Positions 11,253-23,477 of a DNA stretch of 64,000 bases are shown in pieces (the stretch's first letter is position 1; each line of letters opens with the position of its first letter). The notes under the pieces are model-generated. The model was not told where the DNA came from. It did no database searches and worked only from the letters and a program-made list of their open reading frames with translations. This DNA is from Boesenbergia rotunda (taxonomy: Eukaryota > Streptophyta > Magnoliopsida > Zingiberales > Zingiberaceae). The translations under genes and the position numbers were made by a program. The DNA is taken from positions 385,077 through 449,076 of the forward strand of contig JAGFNQ010000852.1 of the NCBI GenBank assembly GCA_024364735.1. The letters are read 5' to 3'.

Positions 11253-12440
11253 TGTTAGGACCTTTGTGTTAAGCTAGGAGGGGGGGGGTGAATAACTTTC
11301 TATTCGATTTTCTTCCTACAAGTTGTTAGTGCGCAAGAGGAATAACAAAAACTAAAACAATAAAAACTAACAACTAAGAACGACACACCAATTTATGTGG
11401 TTCGGAGATGAAACTACTACTCCACGACTGTCCGTAAGGTGGACGATCTCGATCCTTCAGTGGATGATTCCCCAGAGCACCTCCGATTATCTCTTGTCGC
11501 TCCTTGTGGGTGGAGAAACCTCGCCACAACCCTTTGACATGACCTGAGCACTTGTAGGCTACTAACAGGCTCTTACCAAGCTTATTTCGCCATGAAGAAA
11601 TAACCATAAACAAGCCCTCTTAAATAGAGCTTGAAGTTGATATGACCGTTACCAGTCGACTGGTCCAGCACCAGTCGACTGGTCCTCTCGAATTCGAATG
11701 TCACAGCTCGACATTTCAAATTCTGGCCGCCATCAGTCGACTGGTTCTGGACCAGTCGACTGATCTTTCTGTGGACCCGATTAGTCGACTGGTCCCTCAC
11801 CAGTCGACTGGTCCACTCCCTAAGTCTAGGGTTACCCTTCCCGAGTATATTTCTCTCATCACTCGAACACTCATGAGTTAGCCCCCGAGTACAATTCCTT
11901 CAGCACTCGAAACCTCACGACCTGGTTGACTCTTGATCCAGCAGTCTCGATCTGTTACTTTCAAGCTCTCTTCGACTTTGGCTCCCATCCATCAGATGTG
12001 CACACAAGCCCTCGGCTTGCCTCCATGTCATCCTTCATGCGTGTCTCGAAGTCCGCTTCCCTCAATTCATCGTCCCTGCTCCAACAGCCCCGACCTGTTG
12101 CCTTCAAGCCCTCTTCGACTTTGGCCCTTGTTCCTCATATGTGCACACAAGCCCTCGGCTTGCCTCCATGCCATCCTTCACGTACTCCTCGAAGTCTGTT
12201 TCCCTCGGCTCAAGTCCCTGCTTTGTCCATGGTCCCTCGGATGCGCACACAAGCCCACGGCTTGCCTCCATGCCACCCTTCACCGTACCCAAAGACGTCC
12301 AACCAAGTCTATGTGTATCCTGCAACCCTGCACACTTACATACACATATTAGATCAACATGAAATCCTAACTTAATCATATTAACACACACATCAAAACT
12401 CATGATCCTCCCGATCATTCTTGGGTCGATTGCCCCAACA
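11253..12440 (-). repeat. Solo LTR G inside F
   Basis: TG...CA boundaries (TGTTAGGACC to GCCCCAACA) with a perfect TSD attgc at 11248-11252 and 12441-12445. Orientation is minus, because the C-rich LTR end lies on the left. It has CCAGTCGACTGG palindromes at 11650-11815. It also has three spaced copies of an ACACAAGCCC-CGGCTTGCCTCCATG segment near 12000, 12145 and 12250. Confidence 0.9.
11396..11426 (-). other. Predicted LTR hairpin (G)
   Basis: On the minus strand CGTGG-AGTA-GTAG-tttcat-CTCC-GAA-CCACA: the same architecture with one inner mismatch and one outer mismatch. Confidence 0.45.
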
Positions 12441-13023
12441 ATTGCAAATCATAACCCTAGGAAATCCATGCATCATGATAAATCCAAGAACACTAGACAT
12501 AAGGACCAAGGAATAAATCCCAAGAAGGGGAGACACATGCCTAGAATGGGTAGGTCTAAGAATATCCAAGGTGGATATGTTGATTCTAAGTTTAAGAACC
12601 TAGAAAGGAAAAAAATAATCTTGAAGGGAAAAGCTTGACAAATTGGAGAAAATCCTAGTCAGATTCACTATTGGATTTAAAGGGTTAGATTAATTGTTAG
12701 GGAACTAAAAACCCAAAATGATAGATTAAGTTTGGGATACTGATCTAGTTCCTTCAAGGCCAATGAAAAGATATATGTTAGGGTAGCATATAACTATGGC
12801 AAGGATGAAAAGTCCAAAAATGACAAAGGAGTGTCATTTAAGGGAAAGAAAAAGACCTTAACCAAGGATATGGTGTCCAAGGTTAAGAAGGTTAGGTTTG
12901 TAGGTCAAGAGTCACCGGAGGTACACTGGTGTGGCCCTGTGGTCGTAGATAGGTCAATTAGGGAGATGGCTAATACTAAGAGCTCAAGGGAGAGCTCTAA
13001 GAGCCAAACTGGGATTCATGGTT
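12441..13023 (+). pseudogene. Gag C-terminal remnant of F (after G)
   Basis: Frames read CMHHDKSKNTRHKDQG-like and KGKKKTLTKDMVSKVKKVRFVGQ segments, interrupted by stops. They match the minus-strand frames at 53299-53757 in F'. This Lys-rich segment follows the zinc knuckle region in the gag of this family. Confidence 0.55.
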
Positions 13024-14161
13024 AATGAATCTTCGATGATTATCCTTGGAGGTCTAGATGGACCATGAAATGTGCCAAAAGGTTATAGACGGATTTGAGT
13101 CTCAACCTTAGGGATTTGGCACATGTGGAATTGAGTTTCATGCATGAAAATATGACATTAGAGTCATATTGCATAAAAATTGGTTTTTGATATATAAATG
13201 TCATATAAACCAATACTAGGGATGTATTGTGGTTTGGTATGGGCAGATATATCAAGTGGAAACCAAAATTAGGACTTTATGTTGAGGTTCAATTGAACCA
13301 TTTAGCTAGTTTTTGGATTTTGTGTCAATCATGGGATCCGAGATATGTTTTTTAAATGTATTTTTCCCAAGTAGACACAGGTATCACAAACCACTCCATA
13401 AAATTTGAGAATTTTTTGAGAGTTGTGAAATTAGTTATGCATTTCTGAAATTGGGTTCAGAAATGCTAAAAGGCTAATTTCTAAGTATCAGTCGACAGGT
13501 GTAGGGGACCAGTCAACTGATAATTTTGTGAGTTATTTTTTGATAGAGATCAGTTGACCGATAATTGTCTCAGTTGACTGATACATGCTGAAACTGTTTT
13601 CAACAAAATCGAAAAGTGTCCTAATGATGTCAAACATGTGTATAATCTTATGAAGGATTAATACACACTGTTTATAGTCATTAGAGGGTAAAGAATCCAA
13701 TAATTGAGATATTGTTGGATTTTTTTTTTTTTGATGTGTAGCAAAGGGGGAGAAATATTAGGTTTAAGTGGAAAACCAAACATACCTTTGTAAGAAATCC
13801 TAGCTCAATGGGGAGTTAGGTGAAGGGGGAGGAGCATTGTTACTCATGTATTGTCAAAGGAGGAGCCTTGTGATAGGTTCTTAAGAAGCCCTTGGTAAGT
13901 CCAAGTGTAGGGAGCCTTGGAAAGGTTCTTAAAAAGCCTGTTGTTGAAAATCCTAACTCATTGGGGAGTTTAAGTGTGGGGAATGTCTTGTGATAGGATT
14001 CGATTTATGTTTTCATTTGCATTTGCATGTTGGCATATGCGTTGGCGGTGTAAGTCTAAGGTGTAACCTTGGCAACGTAAGTTCAAATGTCTTTAGCATT
14101 GTGATTTTCTATTTGTTTTCCCTATCTTAAATATATTGTCAAACATTAAAAAGGAGGAAAT
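13024..14161 (+). other. Non-coding 3' internal region of F with polypurine tracts
   Basis: No coding sequence. An internal purine tract AGCAAAGGGGGAGAAA lies at about 13740-13756, and the terminal tract AAAAAGGAGGAAAT abuts the 3' LTR at 14161. Homologous in reverse to 49522-50460 in F'. Confidence 0.6.
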
Positions 14162-15136
14162 TGTTGAGGCAATCTATGGTTCATGAGACCATGTGTTTTG
14201 ATGTTTAGGCAAAGAGTTTAAGTTAGGTTCACCTTTATAATTGATATATGTATTTGAGTGTGTAGGTTTGCAGAATATACATATGACTCAGCTTGACAAC
14301 ATCGGGTCAAGTAAAGGATGGAGGCATCCGAGACCGTGGACAAGACAGCAACAATGAGCTGAGGGAAGTGTACTTCAAGGCATACGCGAATGATGACATG
14401 TAGAGACTAACTGCGGGCTTGTATGCATCCGAGGGACGAGAGCCAAAGCGAAAAAGGCTTGAAGACAAGAGTTAAAGTTGTAAAAGAAGAGTCAAGTGAG
14501 TCGTGTGGGTTCGAGTGCGAGTGAATTGTACTCGGGATGGGAAACCCCTAGGTTTAGGGTTATAGCAGTCGACTAGTATGGGACTAGTCGACTAGTATGG
14601 GATCAGTCGACTGATAGAGGTCACAGAAAGATCAATCGACTGATCTTCTGTGCAGTTGACTGGTGTCGGCTGTGAATTCAAATATTGGGATGTAACGCTC
14701 AGATTCGGTTTGATAAGTTGACTGGTGTTGAAACCAATCGACTGGCAATGGTTAGTTCATCTACAACCTCTATTTAAAGGAGCTTGGTTTAGTTGCTAGA
14801 GTTGACGAAATTGGTCTTGGTTAAATGTCAATTAGTAATTTTTATGCTCAGAGATCTTGTGCCAGTTTGGGTGAGGTTTCTCCACCCACAAGGAGCTACA
14901 CAAGCATAACCGAAGGTTTTCCAGTGAGTCATCTACCGACGGATCGGGATCGTCTACCTTACAGACTGTCGTGGAGTAGGAGCTTTATCTCCGAACCACG
15001 TTAAATCGATTTGTCTTTCCTTTGTGTTTAAGTTAATTGTTATTCTGCTTGCGCACTAACATGTATAGGAAGAGAACCAAGGATTGATGGTGATGAGTAA
15101 TTCACCTTCCCTCTAGCCAGGCCATCGATCCCAACA
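14162..15136 (+). repeat. 3' LTR of F
   Basis: TGTTGAGGCAATC to ATCCCAACA, 975 bp, followed directly by TSD aatcc. Palindromic CAGTCGACTG words at 14565-14755. Confidence 0.85.
14970..15000 (+). other. Predicted LTR hairpin (F 3' LTR), perfect form
   Basis: CGTGG/CCACG outer stem and GGAG/CTCC inner stem around the AGTA/GAA internal loop, apical loop ctttat. All nine pairs are Watson-Crick. Confidence 0.6.
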
Positions 15137-15141
15137 AATCC

Positions 15142-16386
15142 CGTGTGTTATAATGATGCCCTCAAATATCAATTTGGAATAATATATTGAGAGCAGTGAT
15201 TTTTTTGGAAGACAACTAAAATTTTAATCGTTTAAAATTTTTTTATCAATTGTTATATTGTATCAACGTAAATTACCTTACAATCTCTAAACACACTAAA
15301 ATTTACTGTCAGTCTCTATGTTAGAAAAACTTTATTTACACCCACTACATGCAAATGTTTATTTGTTTTATCTCCCTAATGGACACTAATTTACCTAATT
15401 ATCCTTATTTTTTATAGGTACAAAAAGTCCAAAAGGAGGTATAATTCCAACTAAATTCAGCACATTTAAACTAGAACCTTGTATATTTTCTATCAAATTC
15501 AGTGTAACTCTTTTTCTGCATGACCAAATAATTAGTCAATTGATTTAACCTAAGCCAATTGGTCAAGTGGAAAAAAATTGTGCTAAATTTGATAGAAAAT
15601 ATACTAGGTTCTAATTTAAATATGTTGAATTTAGTTAGAATTCTACCTCCGTTTGGACTTTTTGTATAAAACATGAGGGTTCTGTTCCCTTACAACAAAC
15701 ATAGCTGATCAATTGCCAATCTAATTCCAATCGATTAGAGATGCACAATTGACTGCCCAATCACAATCAATTCATTCTAAGCTATGCCCAATCACAATCG
15801 ATTCATCCTATTGGTATGAGCTTCCAATTGATTGGTTAAACTGAAAAAAAACCCGTGCTCAATTTGATAGAAAATATATTAAATTCTCTTTAAATGGTAC
15901 TGAATTTAGGAGGAATTATACTTTATTTTGAACTTTTTATATTTAAAAAATGAGAATAATTAGATAAATTAGTATGTATTAGGGAGTCTAAATAAATAAA
16001 AATTTGTATGCAAGAAGTGGGAATAAATATTTTTTGATGTGGGGATTGAGGAAAAGTTTATTTTGTTATTAGAGAGTTTAGGATAATTTCCCCTTGTATC
16101 AATAGATTAAAGTTATTCTTCATGATTATAAAACAACTTTAATCTATTGCTACACTATACCAATCGATTAATTTTTTTTTAACAATTAAAAACTTAATTC
16201 ATGTTAAAAAAGCACTGCTCTCAATATATTATGTCAAATTGATATTAGAGAGCATATATATTATTATGAAAACTAGACGAACACATAAAACTTGGTTTCA
16301 TGACATTTTGAGCTGCCTAGGTCCTTCAGCCAAATTAATTGATGGACCTAGAAAGTTCAGAATGACATGGAACCAAATCTTATATG
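15142..16386. repeat. End of palindromic unit 3, spacer, start of unit 4
   Basis: 15142-15200 completes unit 3. 15200-16200 is an AT-rich spacer in which AATTCTA-CTAAATTCAG words occur in inverted orientation (15440-15665), and an AATCTATTGCTACACTATA motif is shared with 56760-56850. Unit 4 starts near 16205 and is cut at 16386 by element A. No gene. Confidence 0.65.
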
Positions 16387-17220
16387 TGTTAGTGCAGGCA
16401 GCACCTAAGTCAAACCTGAGTTTTGATAATGGCAAAGGGTTCAAGTGTTAAGATGTTATTTTGGTCTAATGTGTTCACTGAGTGTGCAGAAAGAAGTCCT
16501 GGCAAAGGACAGCTGGGCAACTAGCGAAGGGCTGCTAGGCATCGAAGACCTGGCGAAGGGCTGCTAGGCATCGAAGACCTGGCGAAGGGCTGCTAGGCAC
16601 CTGGCCTGGCGAAGGGCTACTAGGCATCGAAGACCTGGCGAAGGGCTGCTTGGCACCTGGCGAAGGGTTGCTGGGCAAAAGTCCAACCGGAGGAGCCGGT
16701 TAGCAAAAGGTAAACTCTCCTGAGAGGAGTAGGTGAGGATGCGTTCCCCGTCGAGGGAACAGTAGGCGTCGATTCGACCTAGGGTTCCATTTGGGAGACC
16801 TGAAGTCAGAACCAAGACAGCTACGGCTGTAAAAAATGATCTAATATTCTTGCCTTGTTTGTTGTGGAACTAACCTTGGATGCAGGGACCAAAGGAATGT
16901 GTTTCTTTAGCTCAGAATGCCCCAAAGGAGAGGAGCAGGCACCTGGGCTAGGCGCCCGGGAGGTTCCGGGCGCCCAAGGTCAAAGCCAAACAGCAGTAAA
17001 GCAAGAAGCGCTTCGAATCAACACTAGGCTAGGCGCCTGGGAGGTCCCAGGCACCCAAGGTCAAAGCCAAAGATGAGTCGAAGCAAAATCAGCCACGAAG
17101 CCAGCGGACCCAGTCAAGCTGGGCGCCCGGGAGGTCCCGGGTGCCCCAGTCAGCTCCAGAGCCGATTTGAAGGGGATAAGCGCTGACCAAGCTTCGGATA
17201 GAGATTCTCGGATCCGAAGG

Positions 17221-17270
17221 CACGTGTCAGGCGCCCCCGACGTCCCAGGCGCCCCCAGGAGCACTATAAA
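17221..17270 (+). promoter_or_regulatory. LTR promoter of A: G-box plus TATA box
   Basis: CACGTG at 17221-17226 in the ABRE-like context CACGTGTC, and TATAAA at 17265-17270. The pair is repeated with the same spacing at 33788-33837 and in element C. Known G-box/ABRE binding by bZIP and bHLH factors suggests stress or ABA response; that is inference. Confidence 0.55.
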
Positions 17271-17527
17271 AGGGGCTCGACCCCTAAGGCTTCAACAACA
17301 CTTTTTCTAACGCCTCCAAGCTTTTCGTCCAAGCGCTCTGCTCCGGCAAACTCCTTTCTCGACATTCCAGCGCCGACAACGACCCTCTGCTCCGAAGTAT
17401 GATCCACATCAGGGTGTCAGTAACGAAAAGTGTAATTCATTTACTTACTGCACTATTCTTGTATTAAATCTGTAAACCTTTACGCGAATATAGAATTGCC
17501 CGCAGTAAACGGTCAAGGACTGTGGGC

Positions 17528-17562
17528 CTTGGAGTAGGAGTCGATCGCGACTCCGAACCAAG
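17528..17562 (+). other. Predicted LTR hairpin (A 5' LTR)
   Basis: CTTGG/CCAAG outer stem, AGTA/GAA internal loop, and a seven-pair inner stem GGAGTCG/CGACTCC closed by atcg. Lies 113 bases before the LTR end. Confidence 0.6.
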
Positions 17563-17677
17563 TAAAAATACTTGTGTTCTTTGTGTGTTTTAATTCCGCT
17601 GCGTTTTCTCTTTCTTATCCGAAAAAGTTTTCACGATATTCACCCTCCCCCTCTATCGTGTTTCTCAATCCAACAAG

Positions 17678-17689
17678 TGGTATCAGAGC
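17678..17689 (+). other. Primer binding site of A
   Basis: TGGTATCAGAGC, complementary to the 3' end of initiator Met-tRNA, two bases after the LTR. Standard for plant copia elements. Confidence 0.9.
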
Positions 17690-17904
17690 GGGGTAGCTCA
17701 AATTGCTGCAACCACCAATTTGCGAATTTTTCAGATTTTTACGAAATCTTTTTTAATTCTTTTTCGATCGAACTTTTATCGTTAATCGAGGTTGGTGCAA
17801 CACCACTCGATAATTTTTTTATCTTCTTCCCGCACTGCTAATCCAAGACCAAGTCTTGGGAAAGTTTTGTTTGTTTTTGTTGATATATTATTTCAGAATC
17901 TCTC

Positions 17905-19556
17905 ATGGCCATGCAAGAGGGCTTCAGTATAGCCAGACCACTACTCTTCAGTGGGGAGGACTTCTCCTACTGGAAGAGTCGGATGGAAGTCCACCTGAAA
18001 ACTCAGGTGGACATGTGGATAATTATCCAATCTGGACTGGAAATCCCGAAAAACGCTGAAGGAGTGCCACAATCTTACACCGAATGGGACGCCTCACTAA
18101 AAAGGAAGATCGAGGCGGATGCTAAAGTGACCCAGACACTTCAATGCGGTCTAACCAAAGAAGAGCTGAACCGGGTGGGACCATTCAACAGTGTAAAAGA
18201 ACTTTGGGGTAAGTTAATTGAGTTGCATGAAGGAACCTCCGACACCCGAATCAGCAAGAGAGACCTACTGCTAAACAAACTCTAAACTATCAAAATGAAC
18301 GATGACGAGTCAGCAGCCCAGGTCCACGCCAGAATCCAAGAGTTGATGAACGGTCTACATACAATCGGTCACAAGGTAGAAAATCGTGACCTGATCAGGT
18401 ATACCCTTAACGCTTCCCGAGAAATACTTTGTGGGCATCTATGGTAGATGTGTACAAAGTTTCAAGGGATCTGTCTAAAATCAAATTAGATGAGTTATTT
18501 TCTGAACTTGAATTATATGAGCAGACTAACTGCACCCTGGCTGAGAAAGGCATTGCTTTTGTTGCAGGTAAAACTGGAAAGATAACCAAGAAGAAGCCTC
18601 AACCTGCACCCGAGTCTGACTCAAACTCATACTCAGAAGACAGCGAAGGAGATCGACCCAAGCTGGTTCGGCTAGCCCGGGACTACTACAAGGAGCTGAA
18701 AAATCAGACCAACAGAAGGAAAGCCAGCCGAAGAAAGGAAGAGCCAGCTGAACTTTCAAATGAAAAGACCAAACCAAATGTGACCTGCTACGAATGCAAA
18801 AAAAAGGGTCACTACAAGACAGAATGCCCCAATCTGAAGGAGATGAAGAAGACAAGAAGAAAGAAGACCCTTCAAGCAACATGGGACGAGTCTTCCTCCG
18901 AAGAAGAAGAAGAGGCCCCACAATCGAACCTGCTCGCCCTGACTGCTTCGGAAGAAATTGAGACCGGATCAGAATCGGAGCTGGACGACGGAAAACTCAC
19001 ATTTTCAGAGGATGGCAAAATCATTGTAAGTGGGTTTTCTAGAGTTCAATTATCAGAGTTAATTGCTTATCTATCTCGCGACTTGGCGAAAGCCAAAATC
19101 CGAGTCGAATCCCTCCGATAGGAAGTAAAACTGCTGAAAGAGGGAGCTGATTCTAGATCCTTAACTGAGAAGGTTCAAGAAGGAACCTCTACTCAAGTTG
19201 AAAAACTTGAGAAAGAGAACTCCTCCTTGAAAACTCAAGTCAAGGACCTTAGAGCAGCTTTGGAACGATTCACTTCGGGTTCCAAGGGTCTTGACATGAT
19301 CCTTAGAAAACAGAAGTCTGTTCTAAATCGATCCGGATTAGGGTATCGAACCAAGGCTAGACAAAGGTCATATTATGCTGTACTGAATCAGTCTAAACCC
19401 AAAATTCAGGCATGGGTACCCAAACTGTGCCTGAACAACCAAGTTGGACCAAATCAGTATTGGATCCCCAAGGACAATATTCATATCTTGCCTAATCATT
19501 ACCGTGGCTTTAGTCCAGGGGGAGCCAACTTAAAAACCATTTTTTTAGTTAAATGA
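17905..19556 (+). pseudogene. gag of element A, broken
   Basis: Starts MAMQEGFSIARPLLFSGED, then a UBN2-type capsid region (WKSRMEVHLKTQVDMWIII, CGLTKEELNRVG, AKELWGKLIELHEG-type). A CCHC zinc knuckle (CYECKKKGHYKTEC) is encoded near 18786, followed by an acidic Ser/Glu stretch, coiled-coil heptads (EKLEKENSSLKTQV) and a conserved end (YWIPKDNIHILPNHYRG). Breaks: TAA at 18283-18285, a frameshift near 18415, TAG at 19122. Element C carries the same protein at 38965-40617, which shows the intended collinearity. It could not make full Gag, so particles would have to come from a related element. Confidence 0.85.
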
Positions 19557-20600
19557 ATTTCTTTTCTTGTTTTAAATTGCATGATTGCTTGTCTATTTAT
19601 TTTCTGCAATTTACCATGCTTAGAACTAGGACTGGTTAGACTAAGGACTAAACCAATTAACTGAAATTTGAACAACATAGTATTGGGTGGAGGTGAGATA
19701 ATAGTACGTTAGGGAAGCCTTTTCTAATAAGGTCAAGTATACACTACTTGGTCTCTTTAGACTGGTGAAACTAGCCGAAGCTACCGATCCAAGACCCAAG
19801 CTAGTTAGACCAGAATTTCTCAAAAAGTAACCTTGAAAATGAAATTTCACTAAAACGCTTTGTCAAGGAAAGAGTTGATGATCCAATAAGGCTACGGCCA
19901 AAGAAGGTCGTGTGCCTCGCCAAGACCTAGAAGCCAATTTTTGAAATTCAAATTCAATTTACTCTTTGTCAAATTCGAATCTAATACAAATTTTCAGTTA
20001 ATCTTATATTCAAATATTCTTTGTCAAAATAAATTCAAAACTAATTGCTTTTAAAATTAATTTAATTTTTCAAAATTAATCATGATCTTTCTAAATACTT
20101 CTATTAAAACCTGTCTCACAAAAACTCATAAGTTAACGTGATTGATAACTAGATACCGGGTGAGATAGTTAGGACTTAAGTTAATACAAAATCTGATTTC
20201 TGTAATATTGTTAAATAAAACATTGAATTTAGAGTTGAATTGTCTTGATTGTTGGTTGGTCATTAGAGTCAAACATGGTCAAACAGTCAAACTGGTCAAT
20301 GGTCAAACAACAGTCAAATCGGGCGCCCGTGACCCCTCGGGCGCCCCACCTCCCCTTTCTCTTCGATCAAGACAGCAAAAGCTATCAATACCTAGCTAAG
20401 CTAGGCGCTCGTGACATACCGGGCGCCTACTACCTCAAGTCAATCAAAGGCAGCAAAAGTTGCCACACATAGCAGCTGACCCCAGGCGCCCGAGTCCTCA
20501 CGAGCGCCCCCAAGGACAGCATCAACACCAAAAAGCTGCCTTTGGCAGCATACGACTAACTTCAGGCGCCCGACCCTTCCCGGGCGCCCGACCAAGCCCT
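19557..20600 (+). other. Non-coding spacer and captured promoter-like segment in A
   Basis: 19557-20190 matches 40618-41250 of element C. From about 20200 the sequence departs from C and becomes rich in GGGCGCCCGTGACC-CGGGCGCCC palindromes (20320-20590), like a U3 region, ending at the TATA box of the captured gene. Confidence 0.65.
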
Positions 20601-20601
20601 A

Positions 20602-20607
20602 TATAAA
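20602..20607 (+). promoter_or_regulatory. TATA box of the captured gene in A
   Basis: TATAAA in CCCTATATAAAGCC, 114 bases upstream of the ATG at 20721, directly after the palindromic GC-rich block and before a pyrimidine-rich leader. Confidence 0.5.
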
Positions 20608-20720
20608 GCCACCGAAACCTTCTTCATTTGCCACCCCAAAACAAACTCTCTTCTCCAACTCTTCTCCTTCCTAAGGCGTCCGAACGACCTTCTTGTGCCC
20701 TCGAACGCTTCACTTCAACC

Positions 20721-22074
20721 ATGCCTCCTCGGATGACTACCCGGTATCAATTTTTCATGTTTTTTTAATTTCTTTTAGTTATTTCGCTAAATGCATGTTC
20801 CTTGTTATTTATTTAGAAAATGTCGTACTATTCAACCCAACCCCGGGCCCGAGCCTAGCTCTGAGCCTAGGTTTCCGACCCTAGAACTAATGAATAAGTT
20901 TGCTAGGACAACCTATAAACCCATCAAGACAAGCTTCTTGAATAGGCAGTTTTTCACTCAATCCTGTCCAGTAGCCATGGACGTCATTAACTTCTATCAA
21001 ATTGATCGACTTGTTTTCTGCACTCATCCTATAAATACGACCCTATGTGCAGAATTTTACAACAACTTAGTAAGACTAGATGATCTTAGCTATGTCACCT
21101 CTGTACAAGGAATGCCCTTGACGATCACGCCCTTGTTGTTTAACAGATACCTTGGACTGCGAACCTCCCAGTCCACTTTCTGTTGTTACCCTCCTAGAGA
21201 TCCTCCCTTTGCTCCCCCCTACTCCCATATTGATCTAGATACCCTTCATTCATACTTCTATAGAACTGCCCGAAACCCCCTGGTTAGTCGGTTTCAATCA
21301 GTAGATCTCCAGGTCCAGGATTACACTCTTTATAGAGTTCTAGTCCGTTGCATTCTTCCCTTGACCACTAGGGACGTCGCGACCATGCGACCATTTCATA
21401 CCTTCCTGCTGTATGCTTTGATCCATCACCTGGATATCGATATTGGACTTCATATATTTCACACCATTCTATATGCATCCAGTGTTACTACTCAGGGTCG
21501 GGTATGCACCCCTTATTGCCACATCATTACCTCTCTTCTTCATCATCACGGTCGCGATATTACCGACGGAGAGATGACCTCGATGACTGAGTTTGACGAG
21601 ATTGGGTATAGAAACTTCTCCCTAGCGGGCATAGATGTCTCGGCCACCGGGGTTTTATCATGGAGACGTCAGCGAGCCGGAGTCCAGATCAATTCCGATG
21701 AGGAGGTGGAGGTCGACGTCGCAGATCTCGCTGCCGAGATTCGAGAGCAGATGGACGATTCCCCACCGCCGACACTCGACGAGAGAGTGACACGACTTGA
21801 AACAGAGATCCATAACCTTCGAGAGGAAGAGGAAGCCCACTACATCGAGATAGTCGACACAATTCGAGCAGAGCACGATGTAAATCAGGCCTATCATAAC
21901 GAGCGCATGGAAGCTGTTCTAGTTGACCGTCAGGCGAGACAGACACACCACACTGAGTACATGGATGCCCTCAGAGCCGAACATGAGGCAAATCAGGCCC
22001 GACATGACGAGATGATGTCTTGGTTCCAAAACTGGCAGCCCGGTCCATTCTTCCCTTCGGGCCCCTCCTCTTAG
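20721..22074 (+). CDS. Plant transposon protein-like ORF with coiled coil, captured in a retrotransposon, two exons
   Basis: Predicted 426 residues. Exon 1 (20721-20743) encodes MPPRMTTR; a 73-bp intron with GTATCA donor and TTTATTTAG acceptor ends at 20816; exon 2 runs 20817-22074. The join is in frame and gives a basic N-terminus like many nuclear plant proteins. Residues about 35-270 (AEFYNNLVRLDDLSYVTSVQ, NRYLGLRT, LHSYFYRTARNPLVSRFQS, RPFHTFLLYALIHHLDIDIG) resemble the putative plant transposon protein domain (Transposase_32, PF20167). That domain has no known catalysis. The C-terminal third is acidic and coiled coil (DERVTRLETEIHNLREEEE) with a roughly 35-residue repeat around IRAEHDVNQAYHNERM and LRAEHEANQARHDEMM. 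It has no protease, integrase, RT or RNase H motif. It stands exactly where pol stands in element C and is fully open, unlike the broken gag before it. Confidence 0.7.
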
Positions 22075-23477
22075 ACTCCAGATGACTTCAGTTGTACTAG
22101 TGACTCTTTGACTAACCCTAGTCAGTAGAGTTGACATGTATTTGACTGTGGTTTGACTGTGCTGGTCCTCGCTTTGACCAGTTGACTTATCTAGTTGCTA
22201 GTTGCTTTCTTGATTATCTGATCTTTATCAGTTACTAAGTTAGGGTTATGCATGGTAAAATAGGACTGCTCTAATTATTTTTTTAAAAAAAATTGTCTTA
22301 GTTTCTGTAAAATCAAATTTTTTTTTCTCATTTTGTTATTTAAAATGATTTTTCCGACTTAGTTTTTCATAAAATTACCCCCTTCAAAACTAGGTCTTTT
22401 CACAAATGGACTTAGCCTAGGCCCTAACCCTAGAACTGCATGCACCTATAGATCTAGAAGCCAGCATCTCACAAGCACCTTAGGGTACTTTTGATTGATC
22501 ACCTAGAATGGGTTGAGATGCTTAGGTCTTTACCTTGATTCAAGATGCTTAAGTCTGTGCATCTGCAGTAATTGAGGCACTAAATACCAATCAACAGTAA
22601 TCAAGTTAAGTGTCAAGTTTAGAAAATCTAACTTGATCAGAACACTTAACTTGACTAACCCTAGCGAAAGCTACTGTTTATAACAGTTAGTAAGTAGCTA
22701 ATTGGGTTAGACAGGACCCGAAAGCAGAAATTCAAATTGATTTGGTCCAGTTTAAATTTAGAATTGGTTCAGTATAGCATTTTTACCTTGATTACTCAAT
22801 TTCAATGCTATTTTTTTTACTATATTTTTTTTGATATATGGCAAAGGGGGAGAGATTGGAAAGGAGAGAAATTATCAAAACTTTTTTTCTCTAAAATTAA
22901 ATCTTTTTTCAAAAACTTTTATCTCCTGTTTTTCAAAAAGCAAAGCTCTTTAACTACTTAAGTTCATTTTAAAAGTTAATTTTACTTGCTTTCAAAAATT
23001 ATTCTAAGCACTTATCTTGAAAAATTTTCTGAAATTTTACTAAGTCATAAATTCAGTGTTTGAAAAATTTTCTAAGTACTTAAACTGCTTTCTTAAACTG
23101 TCAAGAAAATTTTCTAAGTACTTACACTTTTTAGCTTTCAAAGATTTATTCCAAGTACTTATTCCAAATCTTTGGTTGGTCGAAAATTTTCTAAATGTAA
23201 AATTCAAATTCACCTGAAAATTTTCCGACTCAAAATATTTTGAAAATGCTTTTCTAACTTAAAAACATGTTCTTGAAAATTTTCTAAGTGTTGAAAACTT
23301 GAAAAACACTTCACGTTAAGACTTAGAAATTTTTTTCAAAAACCCCACGGACTTTTGAAAATCTTAGGGGGAGATTTCTTCCAGGGGGAGGAAATAAAAT
23401 GTAAGTTACTTACTTACCTGATTTTTGTTTAACTTAACTTTTTGAACCGGGTTGTCATAAATCAAAAAGGGGGAGAT
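22075..23477 (+). other. 3' non-coding region of A with repeated polypurine tracts
   Basis: No ORF. Homology to element C resumes at about 22370 (CCCCCTTCAAAACTAGG). Purine tracts GGCAAAGGGGGAGAGA (22842-22857), TTAGGGGGAGATT (~23366) and CAGGGGGAGGAAA (~23383) precede the terminal tract AAAAAGGGGGAGAT (23464-23477). 22880-23330 is an AT-rich run of AAAATTTTCTAAGTACTTA-like words. Confidence 0.7.

Larger units (their letters stand above)
9297..15136 (+). mobile_element. LTR retrotransposon F: gag-only, Sirevirus-like, non-autonomous
   Basis: Bounded by TSD aatcc (9292-9296 and 15137-15141). LTRs are 9297-10217 and 14162-15136. Without solo LTR G the internal region is about 2.75 kb and holds only gag remnants. 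No protease, integrase or reverse transcriptase motif is found. The same size and content in F' argue for a stable gag-only family. The primer site expected just after the 5' LTR is missing. Compared with F', a short deletion removes the last LTR bases and the PBS. Confidence 0.85.
16387..17675 (+). repeat. 5' LTR of A
   Basis: TGTTAGTGCAGGCAGC to TCAATCCAACA. U3 holds a run of 24-27 bp repeats (CTGGCGAAGGGCTGCTAGGCA, 16500-16680) and GGCGCCCGGGAGGTCCCGGGCGCC palindromes (16940-17260), then a G-box and TATA box. Confidence 0.9.

Noticed and set aside
16564..16815. Leu/Pro-rich frame on the minus strand in the A LTR
   Set aside because: It is a translation of the 24-27 bp tandem repeats and recurs in each LTR of the family.
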